Shown here in pieces: positions 42,680 to 51,445 of a stretch of 64,000 nucleotides of DNA. Both the position numbers and the translations under genes were made by a program. The stretch is from DATDIC01 sp963777625. Lineage in GTDB: Bacteria; Pseudomonadota; Alphaproteobacteria; Acetobacterales; Acetobacteraceae. The DNA lies in assembly GCA_963777625.1 (NCBI GenBank), contig CAVZRO010000001.1, forward strand, positions 310,001 to 374,000, given 5' to 3'. How positions within the stretch are numbered: position 1 is the first letter of the stretch; every line of letters begins with the position of its first letter. The notes beneath the pieces are model-generated. The model had not been told where the DNA came from. It saw only the letters and a program-made list of their open reading frames with translations, and made no database searches.

Positions 42680-42886
42680 ATAATATCGGACCGCATTGAG
42701 GATGACTCGTCTTGCCGGGTGTTGGCCGGAGTAGCGTGAGGCGGACGAGCGGGGCGGTGGGCGACAAAGTCGTGGATGGCCGGGCTTGTCCGGGACAAGC
42801 CCGGCCATGGACGGAAAGTCCGGCGGCCATGACGGGAAGGGGCCGGCCGTGACGGAAAGCGTCAGCAGCAACGCGGGTTGGTATCA
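42680..42886. mobile_element. MITE-like element, copy 2
   Basis: Left end ATATCGGACCGCATTGAGGA; right end CAACGCGGGTTGGTAT, whose complement gives the matching inverted terminus. The middle holds the shared GGCGGTGGGCGACAAAGTCG core and CATGACGGRAAG units. It lies between the convergent CoA-transferase and SRPBCC genes, and its right tip touches the SRPBCC stop codon (42884-42886). Confidence 0.7.
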
Positions 42887-43861
42887 GTTGTTCAATGATA
42901 GGCCCAGCGCATCGAGCAGATGCTCGGTCCCTTGCTTGCGTGAGCCGGCGTCGTCGTAACCGTCGAGAAACGCCCCCTGTTCGGTGACCATCAGCGTGGT
43001 TTTACCGCCCTGCGGCTTCAACTGCATGGTTGCCAGTGATACCGATATCTTCTTGTCGTTCATGTACATCTCGTAGCTGTAGACCAGCCGCTCGTTGGCG
43101 ATCACGTCGTGATAAGTCGCATCGAAGGTGGACGTGACCCCGCCTTCCCAGCGGCCTTTCAGCCGCTCGCGGCCGCCTGGGCGCACATCCATATGGCGCT
43201 CCAGCAGCTCCCACCGTCCGGGTGTGCCGGTGAACCATTTCTGCTTGGCTGCCTCGTCGGTCAGCGCCTTCCACACCCGCGCGGCGGGCGCGTCATAGGT
43301 GCGCTGCAGATCGAAGCTGGCGTGCACGACCGAGCGGGTCTCGATGTCCGATCCGCCCTGCATGCGCACGACCTCCGCCTCCAGCTTGTCGAGCGTGGTG
43401 CGCCAGCCCTCCGGCGCGCCCGCCACCATCGGCGCGGCCGCTGCCGGATTGGCAAAGGTATAGGTCTGCACGACGTCCATTCGTGTGCCGCCGAGTGCGT
43501 CGGAGAATTCGACCTCGGTATAGGCGCGGAACAGTCTGTCGCCGGCTGCATCGGTGGCGTACATGTCGATCACCAGTCGCGTGTGCGGCGTCACTTCCAC
43601 GAAACTGCCGCGCGTCCAGTGCTCGGTGCCGGTTGGAGCGCGCATGCAGACGTCGAACGCGCCGCCGACGCGCATCTCTACTCGCGCGTCCGGCACCGTG
43701 TAGGTTTCCGGGCTGAACCAGCGCTTGACGTGCTCGGCCGAGCTCCAGGCGCTGAACACGGTTTCGCGGCGCGCGTGGAAGACGCGCGACAAGCGAAGCG
43801 GCGGAGGTTGCTGTGCGCCCGCATCCTTGTCGAAAGTCTGGTTCGGGTTCGAGGCCTGCAT
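42884..43861 (-). CDS. SRPBCC protein with two AHSA1 domains
   Basis: A 325-residue protein with two START/AHSA1-like units. The first (about 22-165) has SRVFHARRETVFSAWSSAEHVKRWFSPE and GSFVEVTPHTRLV; the second (about 180-325) has LQRTYDAPAARVWKALTDEAAKQKWFTG and DVRPGGRERLKGRW. Each could bind a small hydrophobic ligand; no catalytic function can be assigned. ATG 43861 (MQASNPNQ) is used; the upstream ArsR-type gene ends 25 bases before it. Confidence 0.87.
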   Translation of the reverse strand: MQASNPNQTFDKDAGAQQPPPLRLSRVFHARRETVFSAWSSAEHVKRWFSPETYTVPDARVEMRVGGAFDVCMRAPTGTEHWTRGSFVEVTPHTRLVIDMYATDAAGDRLFRAYTEVEFSDALGGTRMDVVQTYTFANPAAAAPMVAGAPEGWRTTLDKLEAEVVRMQGGSDIETRSVVHASFDLQRTYDAPAARVWKALTDEAAKQKWFTGTPGRWELLERHMDVRPGGRERLKGRWEGGVTSTFDATYHDVIANERLVYSYEMYMNDKKISVSLATMQLKPQGGKTTLMVTEQGAFLDGYDDAGSRKQGTEHLLDALGLSLNN

Positions 43862-43886
43862 GGTCGTCTCCGTGTCCTGTGTGTGT

Positions 43887-44252
43887 TCAGAAATCGCTGG
43901 TGCCGGCACCGGGCGTTTCCTCCTCGGCCTTGAGGACTTCCAGATAGTCGCCCAGCCGGTCGAGACGGTGGCCCCATTCAACCCGCCGCGCGTTGATCCA
44001 TTGCTCGGCCAGGCTGAGCGCTTCAGGCTCGATGGCGCAGGTGCGCACGCGGCCCAGCTTTTGCGATCGCACCAGCCCGGCCGCCTCCAGAACGCCCAGA
44101 TGTTGCATCGCCGCCGGCAGCGACATCGGCAGAGGCCGGGCCAGTTCGCTCACCGGCGTCGGCCCTCGGGTCAGCCGCTCCACCATCGCGCGCCGCGCCG
44201 GATCGGCGAGGGCGTGAAACAGGCGGTCCAGGTCGGCCGATTGGTTAAGCAT
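43887..44252 (-). CDS. ArsR-family transcriptional regulator
   Basis: A 121-residue winged-helix protein: LFHALADPARRAMVERLTRG, recognition helix in MSLPAAMQHLGVLEAAGLV, wing GRVRTCAIEPEAL. No metal-binding CxC. It controls, by position, the two-domain SRPBCC gene that follows. A 32-bp dyad begins two bases upstream of its start codon. Confidence 0.9.
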   Translation of the reverse strand: MLNQSADLDRLFHALADPARRAMVERLTRGPTPVSELARPLPMSLPAAMQHLGVLEAAGLVRSQKLGRVRTCAIEPEALSLAEQWINARRVEWGHRLDRLGDYLEVLKAEEETPGAGTSDF

Positions 44253-44253
44253 A

Positions 44254-44285
44254 TGCCTAAGTATCGGGGCCTCGACAGTTAGGCA
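44254..44285. promoter_or_regulatory. Inverted repeat directly upstream of the second arsR-type gene (probable operator)
   Basis: TGCCTAA (44254-44260) and TTAGGCA (44279-44285) are perfect arms separated by 18 bases. The start codon is at 44252-44250, so the placement copies that of the dyad at 564-609. Autoregulation is inferred. Confidence 0.5.
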
Positions 44286-44531
44286 ATGGGTTTAGTGTCT
44301 GTCTCACACGTTCGTGATCGAGGGGGTTCTGGTCGGCGGGTGGTCCTTGGAGGCAGGCGATCGCAAGCTTCGCTGATCGCGATCGGGTATTGGCGATTCC
44401 ATGCTGCCGGACCGTCGGCTGACGAATACGAACTGCCGTATCAGTTGACTCGCCGCACGCCCCCTCCCCTAACCCCTCCCGCAAGCGGGAGGGGAAGTAG
44501 AAAGCGACGGGCTCTTGCTCGGGGCGGTTGG

Positions 44532-44637
44532 TATAATACCGGACCGCATTGAGAATGACTCATCCTGCCGTTGAGCTTGGCCCGGCCATGACGGAAAGGG
44601 GCCGGCCATGACGGAATAGGTCAGCATCAACGCGTGC
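44532..44637. mobile_element. MITE-like element, copy 3, internally deleted
   Basis: Left end ATACCGGACCGCATTGAGAA and right end GGTCAGCATCAACGCG are kept, but the GAAGCGAACGAG core is missing, leaving about 106 bases with two CATGACGGAA units. Confidence 0.6.
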
Positions 44638-44658
44638 GGAAACAACCGCGTCATCTTG

Positions 44659-44720
44659 TCATTTCCGCGAAAGCGGGACTCCAGGCGGCCGCTGCTGGAT
44701 TCCCGCTTGCGCGGGAATGA
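44659..44720. repeat. REP-like inverted repeat
   Basis: TCATTTCCGCGAAAGCGGGA and TCCCGCTTGCGCGGGAATGA form the outer arms of a 62-bp element; each arm also contains its own short dyad. It lies 13 bases from the 3' end of the efflux gene and may act as its terminator. Confidence 0.65.
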
Positions 44721-44732
44721 CGGTTGGTTCCG

Positions 44733-46280
44733 TCAGTGCGCCTCGGCCGCGCCACCCGCCGGTTTCGCCAGCAACAATGTCAGCGGCAGCACGATAATGA
44801 ACGCCAGCGCCATCAGCAGCAGCACGTCATTGTACGCCAGCGTCAGCGCCTGCTGCTGAACCATCAGCGCGACCTGCTTCAGTGCCGCCAGCGCCGCGTT
44901 GCCCGCCTTATCCGGCTGCATCGCGTGCGTCATGGAGTTCATCATGTTGACCGCACCCGGCCGCACCCATGTCACCCGCTCCTGCAAGTGCAGCGTGTGC
45001 GCCGCCAGCCGCGATGTTGCCACCGTGTTGATCATCGCCAGCCCGACCGCGCCGCCCAGGTTGCGCATCAGGTTGTACAACCCAGACGCGTTCTTCACCG
45101 CCGCCGGCGGCAACCGCCCCAACGCAATCTGGTTGACCGGCAGCATGATGAACATCATCGACGCGCCGCGCAGCGTCTGCGGGCCGAACAGCTCCCAGAA
45201 CGCGGTATCGGAGGTCAGATGCGCCATCCACCACAGCCCGCCACCGAACATCGCCAGTCCGGCCGCCAGCATCATCCGCAGATCGACCCGCTGCGCCAGT
45301 TGTCCGGCGATCGGCGCCGACAGGAACATCGCCACGCCGGTCACGAACATCGTCTCGCCGATCTGCAAGCTGTCATATCCACGCACCCGCGCCAGGAATA
45401 GCGGCAGCAGGTACACCGACCCATACAGTCCCGTCCCCAGCACGAAGCTGAACAGCGATCCGAAGGCGAAATTCGCATTGCCGAACGCCCGCAGCTCCAC
45501 CAGCGGCTCATTCCGCGTCAGCATCCGCCAGAAGAACAATACGCCGCATACGGCGGAGGCAATTCCCGCCCAGAAGATCGTCTCATCCTGAAACCAATCC
45601 CAGCGCTCGCCTTCCTCCAGCACATATTCCAGCGCGCCGAGGAACACCGCCATCAGCAACAGTCCGGTGAAGTCGAAATTGCGCGCCAGGCTCCAGTTCG
45701 GGCGGTCGATATCCAGCCAGGTCCACACCGCCGCCGCCACCGCCGCGCCGACCGGCACGTTGATCAGGAACAGCCAGTGCCAGGAATAATTGTCGGTCAG
45801 CCAGCCGCCCAGCGTCGGCCCGATGGTGGGCGCCAGAGTGGCCGTCAGCCCGATCACCACCGACATGCGGGTGCGCTGCTCGCCGGGAAACAGCAGGAAC
45901 GTGGTGGCGAATACGGTGGGGATCATCGCCCCGCCGATGAAGCCCTGCGCGGCGCGGAACACCACCATGGCGCCCAGGTTGCTGGCGCCGGCGCACAGCA
46001 GCGAAAACACCGTGAACCCGAGCGCGCTGCACACGAACAGGATGCGGGTGGACAGCAGACGCGACAGCCAGCCGGACAGCGGGATCATGACGATCTCCGC
46101 GATCAGGTAGCTGGTTTGCACCCAGGCTGCCTCGTCCGGGCTGGCCGCCAGCCCGGCCTGAATGTCGGTGATCGAGGCGCTGACGATCTGGATGTCCAGG
46201 ATCGCCATGAACATCCCGACCACCATCGCCATGAACCCGGCCCATTCGCGCCAGGTCAGGCGGCGGTCGGAAGCTGTCAC
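44733..46280 (-). CDS. emrB: DHA2-family MFS multidrug efflux permease (EmrB/QacA type)
   Basis: A 515-residue transporter with 14 predicted membrane helices. MVVGMFMAILDIQIVSASI is the first helix with the DHA2 aspartate, LSGWLSRLLSTRILFV is motif A, and GPTLGGWLTDNYSWHWLFLINVPVG is the family's motif C/B region. With a membrane-fusion partner and an outer-membrane channel it exports hydrophobic drugs. Its GTG start overlaps the stop of the fusion-protein gene. Regulated, by position, by the divergent TetR gene. Confidence 0.92.
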   Translation of the reverse strand: MTASDRRLTWREWAGFMAMVVGMFMAILDIQIVSASITDIQAGLAASPDEAAWVQTSYLIAEIVMIPLSGWLSRLLSTRILFVCSALGFTVFSLLCAGASNLGAMVVFRAAQGFIGGAMIPTVFATTFLLFPGEQRTRMSVVIGLTATLAPTIGPTLGGWLTDNYSWHWLFLINVPVGAAVAAAVWTWLDIDRPNWSLARNFDFTGLLLMAVFLGALEYVLEEGERWDWFQDETIFWAGIASAVCGVLFFWRMLTRNEPLVELRAFGNANFAFGSLFSFVLGTGLYGSVYLLPLFLARVRGYDSLQIGETMFVTGVAMFLSAPIAGQLAQRVDLRMMLAAGLAMFGGGLWWMAHLTSDTAFWELFGPQTLRGASMMFIMLPVNQIALGRLPPAAVKNASGLYNLMRNLGGAVGLAMINTVATSRLAAHTLHLQERVTWVRPGAVNMMNSMTHAMQPDKAGNAALAALKQVALMVQQQALTLAYNDVLLLMALAFIIVLPLTLLLAKPAGGAAEAH

Positions 46281-47443
46281 GGCACGACCCGCTGCAGCGT
46301 GGCGGCCGCCGCGCCGAACAGACCGAGCTGTTTGCCTGCGGCGCCACGCGTATCGACGCTGGCGGTCACCGACAGGCCGGCACGCAGCCAGGGCGCCGCG
46401 TCCGCCTGCGCCGGGTCCAGTGTGATCTTGACCGGCACCCGCTGCACCACGCGGGTAAAGTTGCCGGTGGCGTTTTCCGGCGGCAGCAGGCTGAACAGCG
46501 CGCCGGTGGCCGGTGCCAGGCTGTCCACTCGCCCCTCCACCGGATGATCCGGATCGATGTCGGCGCTGAGCTGCACCTTCAGCCCCGGCCGCATTCGGGC
46601 GAGCTGGGTTTCCTTGAAATTGGCGGTCACGTAAAGCTGCCGCCGCAACGGTGCCACCGCGATCAGTTGTGCGCCGCTCTGCACATGCTCGCCGAGCTGG
46701 GCCGCCCGGTTGCCGACGATACCATCGAATGGCGCGCGGATCGTGGTGTAGGAAAGATTGTTCGCGGCCAGCTTGACCGCCGCCGCGGCGCTCTGCTGGC
46801 GGGCCTGCGCCTGCGTCAGTTGCGCCACGTCCACCGCAAGCTGCTGCTCGGCGGCATTGTTGCGGGCCTGCGCCGCCACCAGCGCCGCGTCCGCCTTGCG
46901 CCGGTCGGCCACCGCCTGGTCATTGGCCTGGCGTGACGACCACCCCGCCTTGGTCAACTCGTTGGAGCGGGACGCGTCCGCGTTTGCCAGCGCCTGCTGC
47001 GCCTCGGCATCCGTAATCGCCGCCTGCGCCGCCGCAATCATCGCCTGCTGCTGGGCGATCTGGCGCCCGGCGGTCACCACTGCCGCGGCGGCTTCCGCCG
47101 CCGCCGCACGGGACTGATCGAGCCGCGCCTGCCAGTCGCTCGGGTCCAGCAGGATGAGCGGATCGCCCTTATGCACCACCTGGTTATCGGCAACCGGAAT
47201 GCCGATCACGTCACCCTCGATGCGCGGACCAAGCACGGCGATATCGCCCTGCACATAGGAATCGTCGGTGGATTGGACGTAGCGCCCTTCGGTGAACCAC
47301 CAGTTCGCCACCAGTGCCACACCCGCCAGCAGCGCAAGCGCCACCGCCGGCCGCAGCATCCGGCGCAGACGCCTGGCCGGCGGAGCCGCCCGGCTCTGCT
47401 GCTCCGCTTGTTCCGCCACCAGCTTCTCGGTCATCGCGTTCAT
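46277..47443 (-). CDS. emrA: HlyD/EmrA-family membrane-fusion protein
   Basis: A 388-residue periplasmic adaptor. One membrane helix (PAVALALLAGVALVANWWF) is followed by the barrel-sandwich start YVQSTDDSYVQGDIAVLGPRI, a long Ala/Gln-rich coiled coil (about 100-210), NLSYTTIRAPFDGIVGNR and the beta-barrel domain. It links the EmrB-type permease to an outer-membrane channel. No TolC-type gene is nearby. Confidence 0.92.
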   Translation of the reverse strand: MNAMTEKLVAEQAEQQSRAAPPARRLRRMLRPAVALALLAGVALVANWWFTEGRYVQSTDDSYVQGDIAVLGPRIEGDVIGIPVADNQVVHKGDPLILLDPSDWQARLDQSRAAAAEAAAAVVTAGRQIAQQQAMIAAAQAAITDAEAQQALANADASRSNELTKAGWSSRQANDQAVADRRKADAALVAAQARNNAAEQQLAVDVAQLTQAQARQQSAAAAVKLAANNLSYTTIRAPFDGIVGNRAAQLGEHVQSGAQLIAVAPLRRQLYVTANFKETQLARMRPGLKVQLSADIDPDHPVEGRVDSLAPATGALFSLLPPENATGNFTRVVQRVPVKITLDPAQADAAPWLRAGLSVTASVDTRGAAGKQLGLFGAAAATLQRVVP

Positions 47444-47456
47444 AGGCCGCCCCTTG

Positions 47457-47473
47457 AACTGAACGGTTCAGTT
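47457..47473. promoter_or_regulatory. Palindrome AACTGAACGGTTCAGTT (probable TetR operator 1)
   Basis: Eight-base arms AACTGAAC and GTTCAGTT around one central base. It lies 14 bases upstream of the membrane-fusion gene start, within the divergent control region. Confidence 0.65.
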
Positions 47474-47514
47474 CTCGGCGCCAAATGGCAGTGGCATGGC
47501 CACAGGTCAAGTTA

Positions 47515-47531
47515 AACTATACGGTTCAGTT
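47515..47531. promoter_or_regulatory. Palindrome AACTATACGGTTCAGTT (probable TetR operator 2)
   Basis: A second copy of the same 17-bp motif with two changes in the left arm, 58 bases from the first. It lies 50 bases upstream of the tetR-type start. Two sites in one divergent region fit joint repression of the pump and the regulator. Confidence 0.6.
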
Positions 47532-47580
47532 CAATTTTCTCTTGAACCAGGGCGGTGATCCCGCCAATTCTGCAACTCAG

Positions 47581-48210
47581 ATGAGCGCCTCCGTGCAACG
47601 GCCCCCCGAGGCCGAATCTTCCAAGCGTCACGCGGTCCTGGATGCCGCGACGGGCTTGTTCACTGCCCAGGGCTACGGTGCTGTGAGCATGGATGCCATC
47701 GCCCGCGCTGCCGGCGTCTCCAAGGCGACGCTGTATGCCTATTTCCGTTCCAAGGATCAGCTCTTCGCCACCATTATCCGGGAAGCCTGCCAGTCGAACC
47801 TCGTGGTGCAGGACTTCCTGCCGGCGGAGCAGGACGATGTGCGCACGGCGCTCACCCGGCTTGCCAACCGGATGCTGCGCTTCCTGCTGGAAGAGCGGTC
47901 GCTTGCCATCCACCGCGTGGTGATCGCGGAAAGCGTCCGCTTCCCCGAGTTGGGCCGCGCTTTCTATGAAAGCGGGCCGATGACCTTCACCACCACGTTC
48001 AGCGCGTGGATCCGCGAGCAAACCGCCGCCGGACGGCTGGCGGTCACGGACCCGGTACAGGCCGCGGATCAGTTTGCCGGCATGCTGAAGTGCGGGTGCT
48101 ATGGTCGGGCGGCCCTTGGCGTGGCGCCGGCTCCCACCGAGGCCGAGATCGACCGCACGGTTACCGGAGCGGTGGAGACGTTTCTGCGGGCTTATAGCGG
48201 ACGGCGTTGA
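47581..48210 (+). CDS. TetR-family transcriptional regulator of the efflux pump
   Basis: A 209-residue repressor. The N-terminal HTH is AVLDAATGLFTAQGYGAVSMDAIARAAGVSKATLYAYFRSKDQLF (positions about 20-64), followed by a helical ligand domain of the TetR_C type. Divergent from emrA-emrB with two operator-like palindromes between them, so local repression is likely. ATG 47581 is used because the HTH starts at the usual distance. Its stop codon lies inside a MITE-like element. Confidence 0.9.
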   Translation: MSASVQRPPEAESSKRHAVLDAATGLFTAQGYGAVSMDAIARAAGVSKATLYAYFRSKDQLFATIIREACQSNLVVQDFLPAEQDDVRTALTRLANRMLRFLLEERSLAIHRVVIAESVRFPELGRAFYESGPMTFTTTFSAWIREQTAAGRLAVTDPVQAADQFAGMLKCGCYGRAALGVAPAPTEAEIDRTVTGAVETFLRAYSGRR

Positions 48211-48403
48211 GGGTGGCCCATCCTGCCGGTCTTGCCCGGAGCAACGTGAAGCGAACGAGCGGCGCGGTGGGCGACAAAGTCATGGCTGGCCGGCCCCCCG
48301 GGACGGGTGCGTTGATGGCCGGGACAAGCCTGGACAAGCCCGGCCATGACGGAAAAGGGGCCGGTCATGACGGAAAGGGTCAGCATCAACGCGGGCTGGT
48401 ATT
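48193..48403. mobile_element. MITE-like element, copy 4
   Basis: Left end ATAGCGGACGGCGTTGAG, shared core GAAGCGAACGAGCGGCGCGG, CATGACGGAAAG units, and right end CAACGCGGGCTGGTAT. It lies between the convergent tetR-type and lipoprotein genes; both stop codons fall at its tips. Confidence 0.7.
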
Positions 48404-48906
48404 CATTGCAGGAACCCCCATCGCAGCACCGCCGGTTCGGCGGTTGCCCATTTCCACCCGCGCGGGTCACGGCACACATCGATCTGGTACCAGCGCTGCG
48501 GTGCCTTCGGGCCGCTGCCGTCAGCCACCGAGAACATCACCGTCTTGCACACGGCGATCGGCGTGTTGATCAGGTCGATCACCCGCAGGTCGCCATGCTC
48601 GTTGCCGATCGGGATGGTGTGATGAATTGCCCACGGCGCGCTGCCGCCCAGCGGCAGGCCACCGGCGGTGGTGGCGATCACGTCTTGCTCGGCGCCCGCC
48701 CGTACCCGGCTGAAATACCGGACCAGGAAGTTTCCGGTGGCGCCGATGCCGATGCCAACGGCAATCCCGATAGCAGGATTTCCCGTGGCCGCCGCGCTGG
48801 CGGAGCCGCTGGCAATGCCGGCAATGGTTCCGAGGTCCTTGCAGCCCCCCAGCAGCAGTCCCGCCGCCAACAGGACTGCGCCCGCGCTTGGCGGCATCAG
48901 CCTCAT
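48403..48906 (-). CDS. Lipoprotein, glycine-rich, paralogue of the next gene upstream
   Basis: A 167-residue predicted lipoprotein: signal with lipobox LLGGC, a Gly/Ala-rich segment (TGNPAIGIAVGIGIGATG) that could insert into a membrane, then a beta-rich C-terminal domain with WYQIDVCRDPRGWKWATAEPAVLRWG. The ATGA overlap with the upstream gene and the shared ending (W...AEPAxxRWGxLQ) show a tandem duplication. Function unknown. Confidence 0.7.
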   Translation of the reverse strand: MRLMPPSAGAVLLAAGLLLGGCKDLGTIAGIASGSASAAATGNPAIGIAVGIGIGATGNFLVRYFSRVRAGAEQDVIATTAGGLPLGGSAPWAIHHTIPIGNEHGDLRVIDLINTPIAVCKTVMFSVADGSGPKAPQRWYQIDVCRDPRGWKWATAEPAVLRWGFLQ

Positions 48907-49436
48907 TGCAGCGCGCCCCACCGCGACGTTGCCGGTTCGGCTTCAGCCCATTGCCACTGCCGTCCGTCGAAACAGATGGTGGTGGTGTAGAATTCGGTTC
49001 TCTCCGCGGCCTTGCCGCCGCTGCCCTCGATCGAAAACACGATCTCCTTGCAGAGAAAGCCAGGCGCGCTGACCGAGCGGTACACGGTCACCCGGCCATG
49101 CTCGTTGGCCTCGATCGGCAGATTGTGCACCACGCTCCAATAGCCGACCTGGCCCGGCGCCAGTGGTCCGGCCGCCGCCGCAATCCGCTCCTGCTCCACC
49201 CGATGGACCCGACGCTCCGCATATTGCAGCGCGGCATCGGCCGCCGCAGCAACACCCAGGCCGATTCCAGTCCCGACCGCCGCGTTCTTGGTGACGCCGC
49301 TGCTGATCCCGGCACTGGCCACCCCAGCCACGTCCGCGGTGGTTGCCGACAGCACCGAACTGCATCCGCTCACCGCAACGACGCAACCGAGCAGTGCGCC
49401 GGATCGGATCAGTGGATCGCGAGATCTGAGTGCCAT
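48903..49436 (-). CDS. Lipoprotein, glycine-rich, upstream paralogue
   Basis: A 177-residue predicted lipoprotein: lipobox VSGC, Gly/Ala-rich segment (NAAVGTGIGLGVAAAADAAL), then VHNLPIEANEHGRVTVYR and a C-terminal TEFYTTTICFDGRQWQWAEAEPATSRWG matching its neighbour. ATG 49436 is used; an upstream extension has no family support. Function unknown. The pair forms a two-gene operon. Confidence 0.7.
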   Translation of the reverse strand: MALRSRDPLIRSGALLGCVVAVSGCSSVLSATTADVAGVASAGISSGVTKNAAVGTGIGLGVAAAADAALQYAERRVHRVEQERIAAAAGPLAPGQVGYWSVVHNLPIEANEHGRVTVYRSVSAPGFLCKEIVFSIEGSGGKAAERTEFYTTTICFDGRQWQWAEAEPATSRWGALQ

Positions 49437-49599
49437 GTGATGCCCGGACGGTGCTCGAGCCCTGCATGTCAGGGCGGGTGGTTCGACACCAAATCGAAAC
49501 CGGCGTGAGCCCCGCCTTGTTCCGCCGTTGTCGCGTTCGTGAAGCGAACGGACGGGCTTCGGGCGCACCGAGCCGCTGGTAACGGCCGACGCCGCCCGT

Positions 49600-50718
49600 T
49601 CAGTTGGCGACGGAAGCTGAAGGAATGCGGTCGGTATCGATCTCGTTGAAGTTCCAGAAAGAGTTGAGCGCGATACGGAGCCGGTTCGGCTTGGTGCGAA
49701 AGCGCACGCCATCGTGCGGCGTCACCGGCGTGTGAGGCTGGAGGACCACGCGCCAGAAATCCGGCGCCAGAACGCAATCGTCCAGAGCCGCGCACATGTC
49801 ACTGTCGAGCCGGTCGCCGCGCCAGCCGAGGCGGATCGGCAATGGCGCCAGCGCATGCACCGTCTTGCCGAAATAGGGCGCTTCGTAGGCGACGCTGGAA
49901 GACACCGTCAGCACGCCGGAAATTTGCGGCATCGCCAGCATGCGGTACACATTGTCATTGATAACCCCCAGAATATTGGGAGCGATCCCGGCGACTGCCA
50001 CGAGCAGGCTGTGCTCCCGCTCGTTCGGGTGGGGCTTGAGCAGCACGGCACTATATTGCGCACATATGTCCGTGATCCGCGGCAGGTGATCCATCGCGTC
50101 GAAGAACGCGCCGCCGACGATCTGGCTGGAATCATAAGGCCGCTGCCCGAGCACCAGCAGCGTGTTGCCGGGCACGCCGGTATCGCTGATCAGGCGGCAC
50201 ATCGCCTCGCGCAAGCCGGCGGTCATGCTCACCTCGGCGTCTGCCACGGCCATGGCCGAAAGCGCGCACCGCGTCGCCGGATCCGAGGCACGAACCGCAA
50301 ACATCAGGTCGTCCATGAAACGGATCGGGTGAACGCGCAGGTCCACGAAGGGAATCGACCAGGTCTCGAGCAGCCGCACGACATAGGGAGGCAGCTCGTA
50401 GCCGACACAAAAGCGCCCGCGCAGATACTGTGGGACGACCTGCTCGATGGTCTCCGCCACGTGGGAGGAGATCTGTTGGTAGCAGGACGCCCAGAGCGCA
50501 TCCGCCGTTTCCGGCGTGCGCAGGGACGCGACCCAGGCGTTCAGCTCCGCGTGCGTGGTGGTGGTGAACAGGTCCACCGGCAGGCCGCTCGCCAGTTCGA
50601 TCTGACGCCTGACGGCGTTGAACAGCCAGGCGGTCGGGCGATCGACCCCTCCGGTGCGGCCCTTGCCATCCGGCCGCAGGAAGTCCCCCAGCACCGTGAC
50701 GCCACGCAGCATGACCAT
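49600..50718 (-). CDS. Capsule-synthesis-like protein, tentative
   Basis: A 372-residue protein without a firm family. Two C-terminal features recall GT-B-type capsule proteins of the KpsS/KpsC kind: VLLKPHPNEREHSLL, and VLTVSSSVAYEAPYFGKTVHALAP, where such proteins bind a sugar nucleotide. The N-terminal half has MLRGVTVLGDFLRPDG and YELPPYVVRLLETWSIPFVDLRVHPI. No other capsule gene is nearby. ATG 50718 and 50712 are both possible. Confidence 0.45.
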   Translation of the reverse strand: MVMLRGVTVLGDFLRPDGKGRTGGVDRPTAWLFNAVRRQIELASGLPVDLFTTTTHAELNAWVASLRTPETADALWASCYQQISSHVAETIEQVVPQYLRGRFCVGYELPPYVVRLLETWSIPFVDLRVHPIRFMDDLMFAVRASDPATRCALSAMAVADAEVSMTAGLREAMCRLISDTGVPGNTLLVLGQRPYDSSQIVGGAFFDAMDHLPRITDICAQYSAVLLKPHPNEREHSLLVAVAGIAPNILGVINDNVYRMLAMPQISGVLTVSSSVAYEAPYFGKTVHALAPLPIRLGWRGDRLDSDMCAALDDCVLAPDFWRVVLQPHTPVTPHDGVRFRTKPNRLRIALNSFWNFNEIDTDRIPSASVAN

Positions 50719-50919
50719 GTCGAAAGGGATACCCCGGCGATGACGGCGGGTTATCCGCTGCGACCGGTTACCAGCCGGCAAATCGCGACGTTACATAGCT
50801 GTGGCGACGCGCAATGATGAACGGCCCGAGGGTATGCCTCAATGAAGCTATGGTCGCTCATGGTGGAGTCCCGACTCTCGCAGTGACAGGTCGCCACGCG
50901 TATGGCAGCGTTCCGCCGC

Positions 50920-51445
50920 ATGTTTCCAAATGCCTTCCAGACAGCTCGGCTCATTCTCCGCCACATTGCCCCGGCCGATGCGCGGCCGATCTTTGACGGA
51001 TACGCCCAAGATTTCGGACGTCACGCGTTTCCTGACATGGCGGCCGCACACCCGGATCGAGCAGACCGAAGCTTATGTAGCGCGCTGCATGGAGGCGGCT
51101 TCCGCCCGCACCTACGTCCTCACCGAACGGGGAGGTGGGAAACTCATCGGCGCGTTCGATCTTCGCAATTCAGGTCGGTTTCGTCTCGGGTACGGCTATG
51201 TGTTGGCGCAATCTTCCTGGGGACAGGGATTGATGACGGAGGCTCTGACGGAAGTCGCATGCTGGGCACTCAGCCAGCCCAACATCTGGCGCATAGGTGA
51301 TGTCTGCGATGTCGAGAATCGTGCTTCGGCACGCGTCATGGAGAAAGCCGGACTGACGTGCGAGGGAGTGGCGCGCCGCTGGATGATGCATCCAAATATA
51401 AGCGACGAGCCTCGCGACTGCTTTAGCTACGCCAAGGTCAGGTAA
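50920..51445 (+). pseudogene. GNAT acetyltransferase (RimJ/RimL type), split by a +1 frameshift
   Basis: The first part, MFPNAFQTARLILRHIAPADARPIFDGYAQD, is read from ATG 50920 (or 50902). The rest, SDVTRFLTWRPHTRIEQTEAY through GYVLAQSSWGQGLMTEAL and CFSYAKVR, is one frame later. Dropping one T of GATTTCGGAC at about 51011-51013 joins them into a standard protein of about 174 residues. RimJ/RimL-type GNATs acetylate protein N-termini or antibiotics; the target here is unknown. Confidence 0.8.
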
